From Shewanella dokdonensis (lineage in GTDB: Bacteria > Pseudomonadota > Gammaproteobacteria > Enterobacterales > Shewanellaceae): a DNA stretch of 64,000 nt. The stretch covers positions 2,170,001-2,234,000 of the forward strand of contig NZ_CP074572.1 in the NCBI RefSeq assembly GCF_018394335.1, in the 5' to 3' direction. Positions within the stretch are counted from its first letter, which is position 1, and each line of letters begins with the position of its first letter. Shown here in pieces: positions 50,635 through 61,555 of the stretch. The notes beneath the pieces are model-generated. The model was given only the letters and a program-made list of their open reading frames with translations, was not told the DNA's origin and made no database searches. The translations under genes were made by a program, and so were the position numbers.

Positions 50635-51918
50635 ATGAGCGAAACACATTTATCTCAACAAAAATTTGCTGATCTGCCGCTGCACCCTGAGGTGATTCAG
50701 GCGCTGACGGAGAACGGCTTCGAATACTGTACGCCAATTCAGGCGCTGTCACTGCCGGTGCTATTGAAAGGCAAGGATATTGCTGGTCAGGCACAAACGG
50801 GTACAGGAAAAACATTGGCATTTCTGGTTGCCACTTTTGATTATCTGCTAGCTCATCCGGCCCCTGAAAATCATCAGCTCAATCAACCCCGCGCCATCAT
50901 TATGGCCCCGACAAGAGAATTGGCGATCCAGATTGCGAAAGATGGCCAGTTGCTATCTAAGCATACGGGCCTAAAACAGGGAATTGTTTACGGCGGTGAA
51001 GGTTATGATGCCCAACGTAAAGTGTTGGATGCTGGGGTCGACATTCTGATTGGCACCACCGGACGAATTATCGATTATGTGCGTCAAGGGGTGATCAATT
51101 TAGGCGCCATTCAGGCGGTGGTTCTCGATGAGGCGGATCGGATGTTCGATCTGGGCTTTATCAAGGACATCCGCTTCTTATTCCGGCGCATGCCTGCCGC
51201 AGACCAGCGGCTGAACATGCTGTTTTCAGCCACGCTGTCGATGAAGGTACAGGAACTGGCATATGACCATATGAACGACCCGGTCAAAGTGGAAATTGCG
51301 CCAGAAGAAAAGACCTCAAAGAACATCAAAGAAGAGCTGTTTTACCCTTCGATGGAAGATAAAATTCCATTGTTATTGACCTTGATTGAAGAAGACTGGC
51401 CAGAAAAAGCTATTGTTTTTGCCAATACCAAACACCAATGTGAAAACCTCTGGGGTTGGCTTGAAGGTGATGGTCATCGGGTGGGATTACTCACTGGCGA
51501 TGTGCCACAGAAGAAACGTCTGAAAATTCTGGAACAGTTTACCAAGGGCGAACTGGACATTCTGGTAGCGACTGACGTGGCCGCCCGCGGGCTGCATATT
51601 CCGCATGTTTCTCACGTCTATAACTTTGATTTACCAGATGACTGCGAAGATTACGTGCATCGCATTGGCCGTACTGGCCGTGCCGGTGAAAAAGGGATCT
51701 CCGTCAGCTTTGCCTGTGAGGAATATGCGCTGAACCTGCCGGCTATTGAAGCGTATATTGAGCATCCCATCCCGCTCACATCCTATGATCGTGAAGCCTT
51801 GCTCGATGATATTCCGGCGCCAGTGAAACTGCATCGCCGGGCTCCCCGTAATAAAAGAGAACGGACACAAGGGAGTCGACCATCGGGACGTCGCCCTGAC
51901 CGTAGCCGCAGGAACTGA
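50635..51918 (+). CDS. rhlB: ATP-dependent RNA helicase RhlB
   Basis: A 427-residue DEAD-box helicase, a degradosome partner of RNase E. It has the Q motif [16 protein letters not shown], Walker [26 protein letters not shown], the DEAD box [29 protein letters not shown] and [13 protein letters not shown] in order. The basic tail ([15 protein letters not shown]) is typical of RhlB. Start ATG 50635 gives [20 protein letters not shown], matching E. coli. ppx/gppA follows after five bases. Confidence 0.97.
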   Translation: MSETHLSQQKFADLPLHPEVIQALTENGFEYCTPIQALSLPVLLKGKDIAGQAQTGTGKTLAFLVATFDYLLAHPAPENHQLNQPRAIIMAPTRELAIQIAKDGQLLSKHTGLKQGIVYGGEGYDAQRKVLDAGVDILIGTTGRIIDYVRQGVINLGAIQAVVLDEADRMFDLGFIKDIRFLFRRMPAADQRLNMLFSATLSMKVQELAYDHMNDPVKVEIAPEEKTSKNIKEELFYPSMEDKIPLLLTLIEEDWPEKAIVFANTKHQCENLWGWLEGDGHRVGLLTGDVPQKKRLKILEQFTKGELDILVATDVAARGLHIPHVSHVYNFDLPDDCEDYVHRIGRTGRAGEKGISVSFACEEYALNLPAIEAYIEHPIPLTSYDREALLDDIPAPVKLHRRAPRNKRERTQGSRPSGRRPDRSRRN

Positions 51919-51923
51919 CATAT

Positions 51924-52834
51924 TTGAGTCTCTACGCGGCCATAACTCTGGGATCCAATAGTTTTAATATGCTGGTGGCTCATACCGTGGGCAACCAGCC
52001 GAAAGTCATCGCAAAATACAAACGTAAAGTGCGTTTGGCTGAAGGGATCGGCAGTGATGGGCGCTTGCAAGAGAATGCAATGCAGCGCGGTCTTGATTGC
52101 TTGGCGATGTTTGCCGAGATGTTGCAGCAACACGGTGTTGCGATTGCTAATGTGGCAGTAGTGGCCACAGCTACCTTGCGCAGTATTAATAATGCCGATG
52201 AATTCAATGCTCGTGCGCTGCCGATATTAGGGCTGCCGATCGAGATCATCTGTGGTATGCGTGAGGCCGAGCTTATCTATCAAGGCATGGTAGCCACCAC
52301 TCAAGGTCATGGCCGTCGGTTAGTGATCGATATTGGCGGTGCCAGTACCGAATTTATTATTGGTGATGGCGAGCAGTTACTGTTTAAAACCAGTTTGCCT
52401 TTTGGCAGCGTCACCTACAACCGGGCTTTTTCGGTTCGGCACCACTGCAACAGATGGATTTTGATGACGTGCAGTTGAGTGTAGCCAATGCGCTAGGGGA
52501 ATATCGGCAGCAACTGCTGGCCTTAGGCTGGCATGCTGTGGTCGGCGCTTCTGGGGCGGTGCAATCTGTGGTGGAGCTATTGCAGCACCGCAGAGCTTCG
52601 GAAATCATCACCGCTGAAGTGTTACAGCAACTCAAGCTGGAAATTTTGGCAGAACAATCACTGGAGTTACCGGGGATCTTAGGCTTATCGCGGGAGCGGG
52701 CTCCGACTTTTGCGGCCGGGGTTGCCATACTTTTAGCACTGTTTGAACTCTTAAAAATCCAACAGCTAGCCTTGTCAGGTGGGGCACTCCGTGAAGGGGT
52801 GTTATTGATGCTGGCCAAGCGCGTTGCGGGATGA
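51924..52834 (+). pseudogene. Ppx/GppA family phosphatase, short form, frameshifted
   Basis: Exopolyphosphatase/pppGpp phosphatase of the actin-like ASKHA fold. The motifs are AITLGSNSFNMLVA (phosphate 1), VVATATLRSINNADEF, RRLVIDIGGASTEFIIGDGEQL (phosphate 2) and SLPFGSVTYNRAFF. The frame breaks at T5 52427-52431; one more T gives AFFGSAPLQQMDFDDVQL and the rest of the domain to 52834. The repaired length is about 303 residues. That covers only the two ASKHA domains and lacks the C-terminal HD-like region of E. coli GppA/Ppx (about 500 residues). The start is a TTG. Position after rhlB matches gppA in E. coli. Confidence 0.87.
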
Positions 52835-52867
52835 TTTGGGCACTGTTGCCAAGCAAGCTCACCGACA

Positions 52868-52903
52868 ATAACAAAAAAGGACCTATGTGGTCCTTTTGTT
52901 ATT
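52868..52903. terminator. Bidirectional terminator between ppx/gppA and thioredoxin-like gene
   Basis: AATAACAAAAAAGGACC pairs with GGTCCTTTTGTTATT around a five-base loop; the genes are convergent. Confidence 0.88.
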
Positions 52904-52914
52904 ATTACGCGTGA

Positions 52915-53451
52915 TTATCCAAGAATTTTCGCTAGGTCTTTTTCAAGAGACTCGGTTGGACGTTCTACAATGCGGCCAATCTCTTTGCCGTCCTGGATCA
53001 CCATAAAGGTTGGGATGCGCTTGAAGTCATATTTGGCTGCTAGCCCTTCAGGATCATGTTTTTTACGATCGACCCCAATAAATTTTACTGAGATATTGGG
53101 GTTGTTAACTGCTTCCATGATCTTGATAAAACGCGGGGTTTCCCGATGACAATCCGGGCACCAAGTCCCAATGATAACCACAATCTGAGTCGGTTTGCTG
53201 ACCGCTTTTAATGGGGCAATTGCCGCTGTATCTACCTCATAACTCTGGTAGCCGCTTTCAAATGGCGGTAACTCAGTGACCAGTTTTTTACCATCGATAA
53301 CACCGGTAAGGATTACTTCCTGCTGTTCTTGCTTACAGGTCGCCATAAAGCCGCCTTCATTCTCTTTAAAATTACAACCATCATTGGCCAATGTCTGGCA
53401 GCTGAAAAACAGCGCTGTGGTGGCCAGCAATACTTTTACATTTTGCTGCAT
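52915..53451 (-). CDS. Periplasmic thioredoxin-like protein
   Basis: A 178-residue exported protein. Signal peptide MQQNVKVLLATTALFFSCQTLA starts at ATG 53451, with GGAAG four bases upstream. An N-terminal region with two cysteines (DGCNFKENEGGFMATCK) is followed by a thioredoxin fold with the active site IIGTWCPDCHRETPRF and cis-Pro FKRIPTFMV. The CPDC dipeptide differs from DsbA/TrxA, and the role, oxidant or reductant, cannot be read from sequence. Confidence 0.85.
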   Translation of the reverse strand: MQQNVKVLLATTALFFSCQTLANDGCNFKENEGGFMATCKQEQQEVILTGVIDGKKLVTELPPFESGYQSYEVDTAAIAPLKAVSKPTQIVVIIGTWCPDCHRETPRFIKIMEAVNNPNISVKFIGVDRKKHDPEGLAAKYDFKRIPTFMVIQDGKEIGRIVERPTESLEKDLAKILG

Positions 53452-53612
53452 TGTACTTCCTTTAAGCATCCTAAACCAAGGTAATGATTCAACCACCAGT
53501 ATTGCTATAGACAAAGGAGCAAAGGGTATGAATGTTAGCAGGATCACTAAATTAGTGTCTGAATTAGCGCTATTTATCTAAACAACTCATGGGAGTGAAA
53601 ACACTATGAATT

Positions 53613-55502
53613 TCAGCCTTCCACTGAGGGCATCGCCGTTTGTGGCACATGACAACAAACTTGATTTCTACCTTGATTTTTTGCTTGATACAGCGCCTGA
53701 TCGGCCTGGGCTAGCAGTTGCACGGTATCGCTATCGGCTTTAATCACATCGGCACTGACACCTATGCTGGCGGTGAGCGCAATGGCGTGCCCATCCCATG
53801 ACACGGCTAATGCCGCAATCGCTTGTCGAAGTTGCTCCGCTAACTGTCTGGCCCCATCAATATCGGTGTTAGGCAGGATCACCGCAAATTCCTCGCCACC
53901 GAAACGGGCCACCAGATCGCCTGGTCGTTTTAGATGCACTTTCAATGTTGCCGCAATGGCTTTTAATGTTTGATCGCCGGCCAGATGCCCATAGCTATCG
54001 TTGATGGTTTTGAACTTATCGATATCCAGCATCAACATGGCGAGAGGCGTCTGCTGGCGACGACTGATGCGGCCTTCTGCCTGTAATTTCTTATCAAAGG
54101 CTTCGCGATTGCGCGTCCCTGTGAGCGCATCCATCTGTGACTTTTCTGTCAGTTTGCGGTTCGCTTCATTGAGCTCACGCATGGCAAATTCCAGCTCTAG
54201 CGTGCGTTCCTGCACCATGTGTTCCAGCCGTTCATTACTCTTGGCTTCCAGTAACAGAGCTTCTTCTTTGGCTTCGCGGATCCTTTGTGCCTGAATAAGT
54301 GCTTCATGCTGGATGCGCATTTTGGATTTGCGTTCTTCGTTATAGCGCACGGCCAAAACGGCGGCCATAAAAATAACTTCGACCGTGAGTCCTAACATTA
54401 CAGGTGTGAGGGGATTTAAGGGCAGCGATAAAATCCCAATATACATAAAGGCACTTAACAGCACTCCCGCGGTTTTGCCTAACGATGAGATGGCATACAG
54501 GCGTGCGAGTTGGTTACCGATAATCGCTTGTTGAATACTCAGCAGCAGCAGAATAACCGAGACAACTACGACGGCGATTAGGTCGCAGTACAGGGCAATT
54601 TTATAGGGTAATACTAATGAAACCGGGATGAGGACGGTGCTTATGGCGGTTAAATGCCGCCCTAATCGTAACAGTGAACGGCTAAAGTATTTGAGTTGTA
54701 AGGCTTTTTCAGTAAAAAGGACATTGAACACCAGCACCAGCGGGATCAGTGGTGCAATAATATGATTTTGTAATGCTGGGAAATTTGGCCATATATGATT
54801 AAAGGCGGTGCCATTAGCACAAGCAACCAACAGCGCCATGGTCATAACATAGCCACAGTAGTAACCGTAGCTGTAAGAACTGGTGGTCATGGCCATAAAC
54901 AGTGAGAACAAACCTATGGCACCAAGGATCCCTAACTGGATCCCGATCATCATGTTGTCATCACTCACATGCCGCAGCATATGGTCTGGTGTCCATAATT
55001 TTATTGGTAGATAGCTCGTGCCCTGGGTGTCTACTTTGATCCAGAAATCGTGCAGTTCCCCTGCCTGCATCAGCAACGGATAAATGAAATTATTAAGTAA
55101 TACAGGGCGTTGGCGAAAGGGGAGCGCATCGCCCATTGTTATCGTGTGTTGCAGCTTATTATTGATGAAATGATAAAACGTGAGTCGATCTATATTGGGA
55201 TTATCAAATTCCAATAACCATTTATGGGGAGCGTTTGGTGCCTGTAATAAACGAAAATGGTACCAGTCACCATCACTCCCCATCGAGAGCAGCAGTTGTT
55301 TGTTTGCTGGTAACCATGCGCTTTCAGGTAAGGCCATTACCTGCTGCAAGGTTGCCTCTGGCGGTTGTTGAGTAAATAAGGTGTATCGTTTGAGGTCTAT
55401 GGCGCTAGTGTCAGAGCCGTTAACCATCAAAGGCATCGGGTCGTGAGCCAAGGCTTCAGCAGTAAACCCCAGCAGTAATGCTATCAGCAGCCAGCGTGTC
55501 AT
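53613..55502 (-). CDS. Diguanylate cyclase with 7TM-DISM sensor and GGEEF domain
   Basis: A 629-residue membrane sensor. A signal peptide (MTRWLLIALLLGFTAEALA) and a periplasmic DISM domain (YTLFTQQPPEATLQQVMALPESAW ... YLPIKLWTP) are followed by seven membrane helices (about 185-375). A coiled coil comes next (LEFAMRELNEANRKLTEKSQ), then a GGDEF domain with an intact active site ARFGGEEFAVILP. RPGD five residues upstream is the inhibitory I-site RxxD. It probably makes c-di-GMP in response to an extracellular ligand, with product inhibition. The ATG overlaps the tatD-family stop (TAATGA). Confidence 0.93.
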   Translation of the reverse strand: MTRWLLIALLLGFTAEALAHDPMPLMVNGSDTSAIDLKRYTLFTQQPPEATLQQVMALPESAWLPANKQLLLSMGSDGDWYHFRLLQAPNAPHKWLLEFDNPNIDRLTFYHFINNKLQHTITMGDALPFRQRPVLLNNFIYPLLMQAGELHDFWIKVDTQGTSYLPIKLWTPDHMLRHVSDDNMMIGIQLGILGAIGLFSLFMAMTTSSYSYGYYCGYVMTMALLVACANGTAFNHIWPNFPALQNHIIAPLIPLVLVFNVLFTEKALQLKYFSRSLLRLGRHLTAISTVLIPVSLVLPYKIALYCDLIAVVVVSVILLLLSIQQAIIGNQLARLYAISSLGKTAGVLLSAFMYIGILSLPLNPLTPVMLGLTVEVIFMAAVLAVRYNEERKSKMRIQHEALIQAQRIREAKEEALLLEAKSNERLEHMVQERTLELEFAMRELNEANRKLTEKSQMDALTGTRNREAFDKKLQAEGRISRRQQTPLAMLMLDIDKFKTINDSYGHLAGDQTLKAIAATLKVHLKRPGDLVARFGGEEFAVILPNTDIDGARQLAEQLRQAIAALAVSWDGHAIALTASIGVSADVIKADSDTVQLLAQADQALYQAKNQGRNQVCCHVPQTAMPSVEG

Positions 55503-56296
55503 TATATCGACTCCAGTCCAAATAACCGCAGACTGTTTTGATAACATTGTTGCGCAAGCTGTTGTGGCGGTTGCTGTCGCAATTCTGCGACAACCTCAGC
55601 AATATAAGGCAAATATTTGGGTTCATTACGGCCAGATTTGGGTTTTGGCCGCATACTGCGTGGCAACAAGTAGGGACTGTCAGTTTCTAGCACTAAACGA
55701 TCTGCCGGTATTTCAGGCACCGCTGCTGCCAGCGCTTGGCCCCGTCGCTCATCACAGACCCAGCCAGTAATGCCTAAATACAGATCCAGTGCGTTATAAT
55801 CCGCAACTTGCTGTTTATCACCAGTAAAACAATGTAATACTGCCGCAGGTAGTGATGAACGATAACGGCTTAGTATGTTCAGAAAATCATCATGGGCTTC
55901 ACGTTGATGCATCAGCACTGGTAACTGTAACTCAGCGGCCAATGCAAGCTGTGCTTCAAATGCTGCTAACTGTTGTGCCCGACTGGAATAATTGCGGTCG
56001 AAATCAAGACCACATTCCCCTACGGCTACTACTGGGGCATGGGAACACAACTCGGTGAGTTGTTGCAAACTGTGCGCTTGCCAACTATCCGCATGATGGG
56101 GATGAACCCCCGCAGTCGTATAAAGTTGGCGTGGGTACTGCTGTGCTACTTGGATACAGCGCTCACTCTCGGCAAGGTCACTGCCGATCAGCAATAAAGG
56201 TGAGACACGCACGTCTGTGGCGTCTTGGAGCACCTGTAGCAAATCCTGTTCTAGCTTGCTGCCGATCAGATTGACAGCTATGTCCATATAGCGCAT
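55502..56296 (-). CDS. tatD: TatD family metal-dependent deoxyribonuclease
   Basis: A 264-residue TIM-barrel hydrolase. The metal-ligand motifs are in order: the start DIAVNLIGSKL, TTAGVHPHHAD, VAVGECGLDFDRN, LPVLMHQREAHDDF, VLHCFTGDKQQV and LVLETDSPYLLPR. TatD is a 3'-5' exonuclease linked to DNA repair and is not needed for Tat export. It lies downstream of tatABC with one extra gene in between. An ATG at 56287 is an alternative start three codons in. Confidence 0.92.
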   Translation of the reverse strand: MRYMDIAVNLIGSKLEQDLLQVLQDATDVRVSPLLLIGSDLAESERCIQVAQQYPRQLYTTAGVHPHHADSWQAHSLQQLTELCSHAPVVAVGECGLDFDRNYSSRAQQLAAFEAQLALAAELQLPVLMHQREAHDDFLNILSRYRSSLPAAVLHCFTGDKQQVADYNALDLYLGITGWVCDERRGQALAAAVPEIPADRLVLETDSPYLLPRSMRPKPKSGRNEPKYLPYIAEVVAELRQQPPQQLAQQCYQNSLRLFGLESI

Positions 56297-56303
56297 TTAA
56301 CGG

Positions 56304-56813
56304 TCACTGCAGACGTTTGACTCTAATACTGCTATTAAGCCCATCTACAGAAAGAAGAAATGATCCTAATGCTGCACGTTTAACAACCACGTTTTGCCCT
56401 TGTTTTAATCTAAAAAATGCCGAGCCAATTTGTTGCCAGCGTTGGCCGTTCGACAAATCAATAACTAATGAGCCGTGGGGATTTTTAGTGACTGCGGTTG
56501 TGGTTGATTTGATGTCATTGAGTTCAGGTTCTGGCGCTTTTTCTCTGATGCCAAACTTATCGACTTGTGTCTGTTTTGCATTTTGCTGGCTGTGTTCAAC
56601 AGCAGTTGATTCATGGTAACTCTGGGTTACATCATCTTTTGATGTCTTCACTGTTGCAACATGCTGTGAAACACCTTTCCCCAACTGATCGTAACACTGT
56701 AATCGGCTCATATCATCGGCGATGGCAGCACATTGAACCAGCTGTTGCTCTATTGACGCATGAGCTTGAACAGTGAGTAAAGAAGAGAAGGCAGCAATCC
56801 ACAAATAACGCAT
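56304..56813 (-). CDS. Exported protein of unknown function between tatC and tatD
   Basis: A 169-residue protein with a signal peptide ending at QAHA. The mature N terminus QLVQCAAIADDMSRLQCYDQLG has the C-x-x-I-x-x-x-x-x-RL-x-CYD motif seen in several small periplasmic proteins and in some type VI accessory proteins. A polar linker follows, then a compact C-terminal domain (HGSLVIDLSNGQRWQQIGSAFFRLKQGQNVVVKRAALGSFLLSV) that looks like a beta-barrel. No function assigned. It is 47 bases after tatC on the same strand. Confidence 0.7.
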   Translation of the reverse strand: MRYLWIAAFSSLLTVQAHASIEQQLVQCAAIADDMSRLQCYDQLGKGVSQHVATVKTSKDDVTQSYHESTAVEHSQQNAKQTQVDKFGIREKAPEPELNDIKSTTTAVTKNPHGSLVIDLSNGQRWQQIGSAFFRLKQGQNVVVKRAALGSFLLSVDGLNSSIRVKRLQ

Positions 56814-56860
56814 CTAACCATCCTTATATGAAAATTAACACGGCAAATGCTGTGGGTTGG

Positions 56861-57613
56861 CTACTGATTTTCTTCGCTGGTATCGGCGTCGGTATCATCC
56901 GTTTTTTTGCTGTAGAAACGGGCGGCAAATAATCCCCCTTCAAACAGCAACAGCATAGGTACTGCCAACATAGTTTGTGATATCACATCTGGTGGTGTTA
57001 GCAACATCCCCACAACAAACGCCCCTACAACAATGTATGGACGCTGTGCTTTCAAATCGTCTGGAGTTGTCACACCTGCCCAGCATAAAAGTACCACAGC
57101 AATCGGGATTTCGAAGGCCAAACCAAAGGCAAAAAACAACTTCAACACAAAGTTGAGGTAGCTGTTGATATCGGTAGCAACCTGAACCCCTTCGGGGCCG
57201 GCATTGGCGAAGAAACCAAATACGAGTGGGAACACTACGTAATAGGCAAAACTAATCCCTAGATAAAACAGGATAGTACTACTAAATAACAAGGGGGCAA
57301 TCAAGCGTTTTTCGTGTTTGTAGAGCCCAGGTGCCACAAAGGCCCAGATTTGGTACAACACGTAAGGAATGGCAATAAAAAATGCCAAGACTAATGTCAG
57401 TTTGAACGGCGCAAAAAATGGTGCGGCTACATCAGTAGCAATCATGGTACCACCGGATGGCAGCGCCTTCAGTAATGGCACCGCCATGTAGTGATAAATA
57501 TCTTTGGCCCAATAAACGATTGCCAGAAATACGATTAACACGCTGGCAGTGGCTCTGAGCAATCGATTGCGCAGTTCCAGCAAGTGACTGATTAACGGCT
57601 GCTGTTGCGACAT
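56861..57613 (-). CDS. tatC: Sec-independent protein translocase TatC
   Basis: A 250-residue protein with six membrane helices. The N-terminal [16 protein letters not shown] contains the conserved signal-binding E (LLELR). [18 protein letters not shown] and the periplasmic [14 protein letters not shown] are also typical. With TatB it recognises twin-arginine signals such as that of the flavoprotein at 16046. It starts 10 bases after tatB. Confidence 0.97.
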   Translation of the reverse strand: MSQQQPLISHLLELRNRLLRATASVLIVFLAIVYWAKDIYHYMAVPLLKALPSGGTMIATDVAAPFFAPFKLTLVLAFFIAIPYVLYQIWAFVAPGLYKHEKRLIAPLLFSSTILFYLGISFAYYVVFPLVFGFFANAGPEGVQVATDINSYLNFVLKLFFAFGLAFEIPIAVVLLCWAGVTTPDDLKAQRPYIVVGAFVVGMLLTPPDVISQTMLAVPMLLLFEGGLFAARFYSKKTDDTDADTSEENQ

Positions 57614-57623
57614 TTTTTACCCG

Positions 57624-58034
57624 CTATTTTTTATCAGTGTCGGAGGCAGATGAAGGCTCGGAAGTAGCTGTCTCAGCAGTTACTTCTGGTGCTGCTGGTT
57701 TGGTGTCTTCTACGGCGTTGGCAGGCTTGTCATTGTCAATCTGATACGGACGATTAACGGACTGCGCTGCTTCTTTTAGCTGGTTTATGGATTCCTGCAA
57801 TTCCGGGGACAGATTACCCAGCCCCTTACTTTCCGCCTTTTTCAAATCGGCGTGCAGTTGCTCCAGCTTGAGTTCTTGTTCAAGCTCATCCTTTACCGAA
57901 TTTGCCATGCGTTTCATGGTCCGGATAAAGTTAGAGATAGTACGAACGGCTATCGGTAGGCGTTCGGGGCCGAGTACCACCAGCCCCAAGATCCCAATCA
58001 ATAGCAGTTCGGAAAAGCCGATACCATCGAACAT
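57624..58034 (-). CDS. tatB: Sec-independent protein translocase TatB
   Basis: A 136-residue protein: [33 protein letters not shown] is the TatB hinge with the conserved E and GPERLP, followed by an amphipathic helix and a Pro/Ala/Glu-rich tail. It starts six bases after tatA. Confidence 0.97.
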   Translation of the reverse strand: MFDGIGFSELLLIGILGLVVLGPERLPIAVRTISNFIRTMKRMANSVKDELEQELKLEQLHADLKKAESKGLGNLSPELQESINQLKEAAQSVNRPYQIDNDKPANAVEDTKPAAPEVTAETATSEPSSASDTDKK

Positions 58035-58040
58035 GTGAGA

Positions 58041-58274
58041 TTACGCCTGTTCTTTGTCCTTGGACTCAGGCTTCTTCTCAGTTGCCTCGGCAGATTCGCT
58101 TTTCGCAGCGTTATTTTCGATGGTTTTGGTTTCCTCTTCCGGGGTCATAGCATTCTTGAATCCTTTCACAGCGCCACCCAAATCGCTGCCAAGTGAACGC
58201 AGCTTCTTGGTACCGAACAGCAGTACAACAATTAATGCGATGATGAGAAGTTGCCAAATACTGATACCACCCAT
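58041..58274 (-). CDS. tatA: Sec-independent protein translocase TatA
   Basis: A 77-residue protein: a short N-terminal helix ([21 protein letters not shown]) with the [14 protein letters not shown] hinge, an amphipathic helix and an acidic/lysine tail. It forms the pore-like assembly. First gene of tatABC, 61 bases after ubiB. Confidence 0.97.
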   Translation of the reverse strand: MGGISIWQLLIIALIVVLLFGTKKLRSLGSDLGGAVKGFKNAMTPEEETKTIENNAAKSESAEATEKKPESKDKEQA

Positions 58275-58335
58275 GAAGGTTTCCTCTTAACTCATTGTTC
58301 GGTTCTATTATGAACGTTTGATTAGCAAATACGAA

Positions 58336-59984
58336 TTAAAATTTTCGGATTTTTGGCCTAGATCGCCATCCGATAAGCCAAAAAATCACCCCAGCGCCCA
58401 GACAACTGTGGGAGAACCAAAGTGTAACGTCACGGCTAAATAATATAGTGCCACAGATCAACAAAACGGCAGAAGTGATTAGCAGATAGTTGCTTTTATG
58501 TGACTTCTGTTGATGTCTCAGATACTTATCTAACATTTGCTGCTGCGAACCTAGCAGATTTCTGCCTAGTCGCAGGTTGTCATATATCAGCTCTGGAATT
58601 TCTGGCAGCTTATCTGACCAATAGGGCAGTTGTGCTTTAGCTTTGCGCAGCATCGCCTTGGGGCCAACCTGTTCTGCCATCCAGTTTTCTAGAAACGGTT
58701 TAGCGGTCTGCCATAAATCTAACTGTGGATATAACTGCCGTCCTAAGCCTTCGATATACAACAAGGTTTTTTCCAGTAGCACCAGTTGCGGCTGTACCAC
58801 AATGTCAAAGCGGCGGGCTGTACGGAACAGTTCTAGCAGCACATGACCGAAAGAGATCTCATTCAGTGGCTTATTGAACATAGGTTCACAAACGACTTTT
58901 ACTGCCTGCTCGAAGGCTAACAAGTCGGTATCAGGTGAAACCCAGCCAGATTCCACATAAAGCTGAGCAATACGGCGGTAATCACGGTTAAAAAAGGCCA
59001 GAAAATTTTCTGCCAGATAGCGTTTGTCGGTATCGCTGAGGGTGCCCATGATGCCGCAGTCCAGCCCTATGTAATAAGGATCTTGCGGATGCTCACGGGA
59101 GATAAAAATATTGCCGGGGTGCATATCCGCGTGGAAGAAATTATCGCGGAATACCTGAGTGAAAAACAGCTGGACGCCTTTCTCTGCCAGCAGTTTGAGG
59201 TTGGTGCCCTGTGCTCGCAATGCAGCAATATCCGACACCGAAATGCCGTAAATGCGCTCTAGCACCAGTAAACGTGGATGACTCAGCTCTTCATACACAT
59301 AAGGCACATACAAGGAATTGGAATCCAGAAAATTGTTACGCAGCCGGATAGTATTCAGCGCTTCCAGTTTCAGGTTCAGTTCACCCATGATGGTGGTGCG
59401 GTAATCTTCCACCACTTCGGCGGGCCGCAAACGATTATTGGGGCCTAGCAGGGTTTCCAATAACTCCGCGGTCTGACTCATAAGTTGCAGGTCGGCCACT
59501 ATCTGTTTTTCAACGTTTGGCCGTAGCACTTTTAGTACCACAGGTTTGCCGTTGGATTTCAGTGTTGCTGTGTGTACTTGGGAGATGGAGGCTGATGCCA
59601 GCGGTTTCTCATCAAAATCATCGAACAGTGATTCGATAGGCGCTTTTAGTTCGGTTTCGATGGCCTCACGGGCAAGTTTGGAGTCAAACGGTGGCACTCG
59701 ATCTTGCAACATCGCCAGTTCGTAGGCCCATTCGTCACTCAACAGGTCGCGGCGGGTCGATAACATTTGGCCGAATTTGATATAAACCGGCCCAAGCTCT
59801 TGTAATGCTAGTTTTAAGCGTTCACCACCGGGTTTTTGTTTATGTTTGTTGCGCAGCCAGAACAGACTTAACCGCCACAAACGGAAGTACCAGGGCGCGA
59901 GTTTGGGGGTAACAGTTCATCTAGGCCGTAGTGTAAGGCGATGCTGATAACCTGATAAGCGCGCTTGATACTGGTGAAACTCAT
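58336..59984 (-). pseudogene. ubiB: Ubiquinone biosynthesis kinase-like protein UbiB, frameshifted
   Basis: ABC1/ADCK-family ATPase required for coenzyme Q synthesis. Family motifs: [24 protein letters not shown] (the KxGQ motif), [15 protein letters not shown] (the Ala-rich loop in place of the usual Gly-rich one), [24 protein letters not shown] and [10 protein letters not shown] (catalytic D). Two C-terminal membrane helices follow. The first 30 codons are in another frame: at G5 59905-59909 one more base in the run gives [21 protein letters not shown] and the start at 59984 (MSFTSIKRAYQVISI). The repaired length is 549 residues, near the E. coli size. It overlaps ubiJ by four bases. Confidence 0.95.
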
Positions 59985-60613
59985 GGGCTGATTTTATCCT
60001 TCAATGTGGCAATTCGCTGCTCCAGCGCATCCACTGCCGCAGTTAGCTCGTCAATTCTGTCGCAATGACGAATAAATTCAAGCTTATGCGGTGCCACTTT
60101 ATATTCTTCGGTGGCTAACTGACCAAGATGAGACCAGGTTTTTTGCAGTACCTGTCGCAATCCTTCACTGGCACGGTTAGCACTACTGCTGAGCCAGTAA
60201 GCTGGTGCATCACCCAGCAGTGTTGATAAAGGTTCGGCAATATCCATGCTGACATTTTGCAAAAAATTGCTGAACTGCTGTAATAGGGTCAGGTCGCCTT
60301 CAATGCGAAGCTTATCTTGCTTGATCAGCTCGGTCAGACTTTCACCTTCGCGCAGTCGATAGAGATCAGTAGCATTGCCAATCACTTTAACGTCGACAAT
60401 ACCTTGATAGTCGCTGAGTACCTGGATCTCATTGGCAAACACCAGATACAAGGGCCACGACAGTTGTTGCAGTTGAAAACAGAAGACTTTGCCGTGCAGA
60501 GGTTTCAGCCGCAGCGCTTCGCCGCCTGCGGCCTGCACCAGTTTGGCTAACGCCGTTTCCAGTGCGCTGCAACTTAACAGTCGCCACTGACGCTCAAGGC
60601 TTAATGCGGTCAT
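59981..60613 (-). CDS. ubiJ: Ubiquinone biosynthesis accessory factor UbiJ
   Basis: A 210-residue protein with an SCP2-like lipid-binding domain at the N terminus (CFQLQQLSWPLYLVFANEIQVLSDYQGIVDVKVIGNATDL) and a C-terminal coiled coil (DELTAAVDALEQRIATLKDKI), the layout of UbiJ. It organises the aerobic ubiquinone enzyme complex with UbiK. ATG 60613 is chosen because it follows the ubiE stop by one base; its own TGA overlaps the ubiB ATG. Confidence 0.9.
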   Translation of the reverse strand: MTALSLERQWRLLSCSALETALAKLVQAAGGEALRLKPLHGKVFCFQLQQLSWPLYLVFANEIQVLSDYQGIVDVKVIGNATDLYRLREGESLTELIKQDKLRIEGDLTLLQQFSNFLQNVSMDIAEPLSTLLGDAPAYWLSSSANRASEGLRQVLQKTWSHLGQLATEEYKVAPHKLEFIRHCDRIDELTAAVDALEQRIATLKDKISP

Positions 60614-60614
60614 A

Positions 60615-61370
60615 TCAGAACTTGTAGCCCCGGTGCAGCGCCACAATACCGTCAGTCATGTTGATGTAGTCCACCTGTTCCAATCCCGCGTTTTCCATCA
60701 TGCCTTTCAGGGTTTCCTGATCTGGGTGCATACGGATGGATTCTGCTAGGTATTCGTAACTGTCGGCATCATGTGCCACCAGCTTGCCAATCAGCGGCAG
60801 CATCTTGAAGCTGTAAAGATCGTAAGCTTTGTTCATGATGGCGTGTTGCGGTTTGGAAAATTCCAGAACCAGCAGCTTGCCACCTGGTTTCAGTACCCGC
60901 TGCATTGAGCGTAAGGCGGCATCTTTATCGGTCACGTTACGCAGACCGAAAGCGATGGTGATGATATCAAAGGTGTTATCTGGGAATGGCAATGCTTCAG
61001 CATTGGCTTGCACGTAGCTAATGTTACCCACAAAGCCTTTATCACGCAGTTTGCTGCGGCCGACTTTCAGCATGGAGTCATTGATATCCGCTAGGATCAC
61101 TTCACCAGTATCACCCACCAGATGTGAAAACTTTGCGGTAAGGTCGCCAGTGCCACCCGCAAGATCCAGCACTTTCATTCCAGGACGGGCGCCGGCACAT
61201 TCGATGGTAAAGCGTTTCCAGAGACGGTGAATACCAAAGGACAATACATCATTCATAATGTCGTAGCGCGTGGCCACAGAGTGAAACACACCTGCAACCA
61301 TTTCGGCCTTTTTGGCAGCATCAACGGTTTTATAACCAAAATGTGTGCTTTTGGAAGAATCTTCAGACAT
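60615..61370 (-). CDS. ubiE: Ubiquinone/menaquinone C-methyltransferase UbiE
   Basis: A 251-residue SAM-dependent methyltransferase for both ubiquinone and menaquinone. Features are [23 protein letters not shown], the SAM-binding [32 protein letters not shown] and LVLEFSKP, close to E. coli UbiE. It heads the ubiE-ubiJ-ubiB-tatABC gene run. Confidence 0.97.
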   Translation of the reverse strand: MSEDSSKSTHFGYKTVDAAKKAEMVAGVFHSVATRYDIMNDVLSFGIHRLWKRFTIECAGARPGMKVLDLAGGTGDLTAKFSHLVGDTGEVILADINDSMLKVGRSKLRDKGFVGNISYVQANAEALPFPDNTFDIITIAFGLRNVTDKDAALRSMQRVLKPGGKLLVLEFSKPQHAIMNKAYDLYSFKMLPLIGKLVAHDADSYEYLAESIRMHPDQETLKGMMENAGLEQVDYINMTDGIVALHRGYKF

Positions 61371-61555
61371 CTATCGTGTATTCCTTTGATTAACTAATGA
61401 TGGCTGGCAGTGTATGCCTTCAGAGGTGTCGGCTGAATCTCAGCACTGCCAAGCTGTGATCACTGCAGGAAAAACCTGTTTCAATCAGGTTGAGCATTAG
61501 ACCACAATCTGCCGCAAGAGCATAGCTCTGTGACGCATCATATTCGTGCGCTAAG

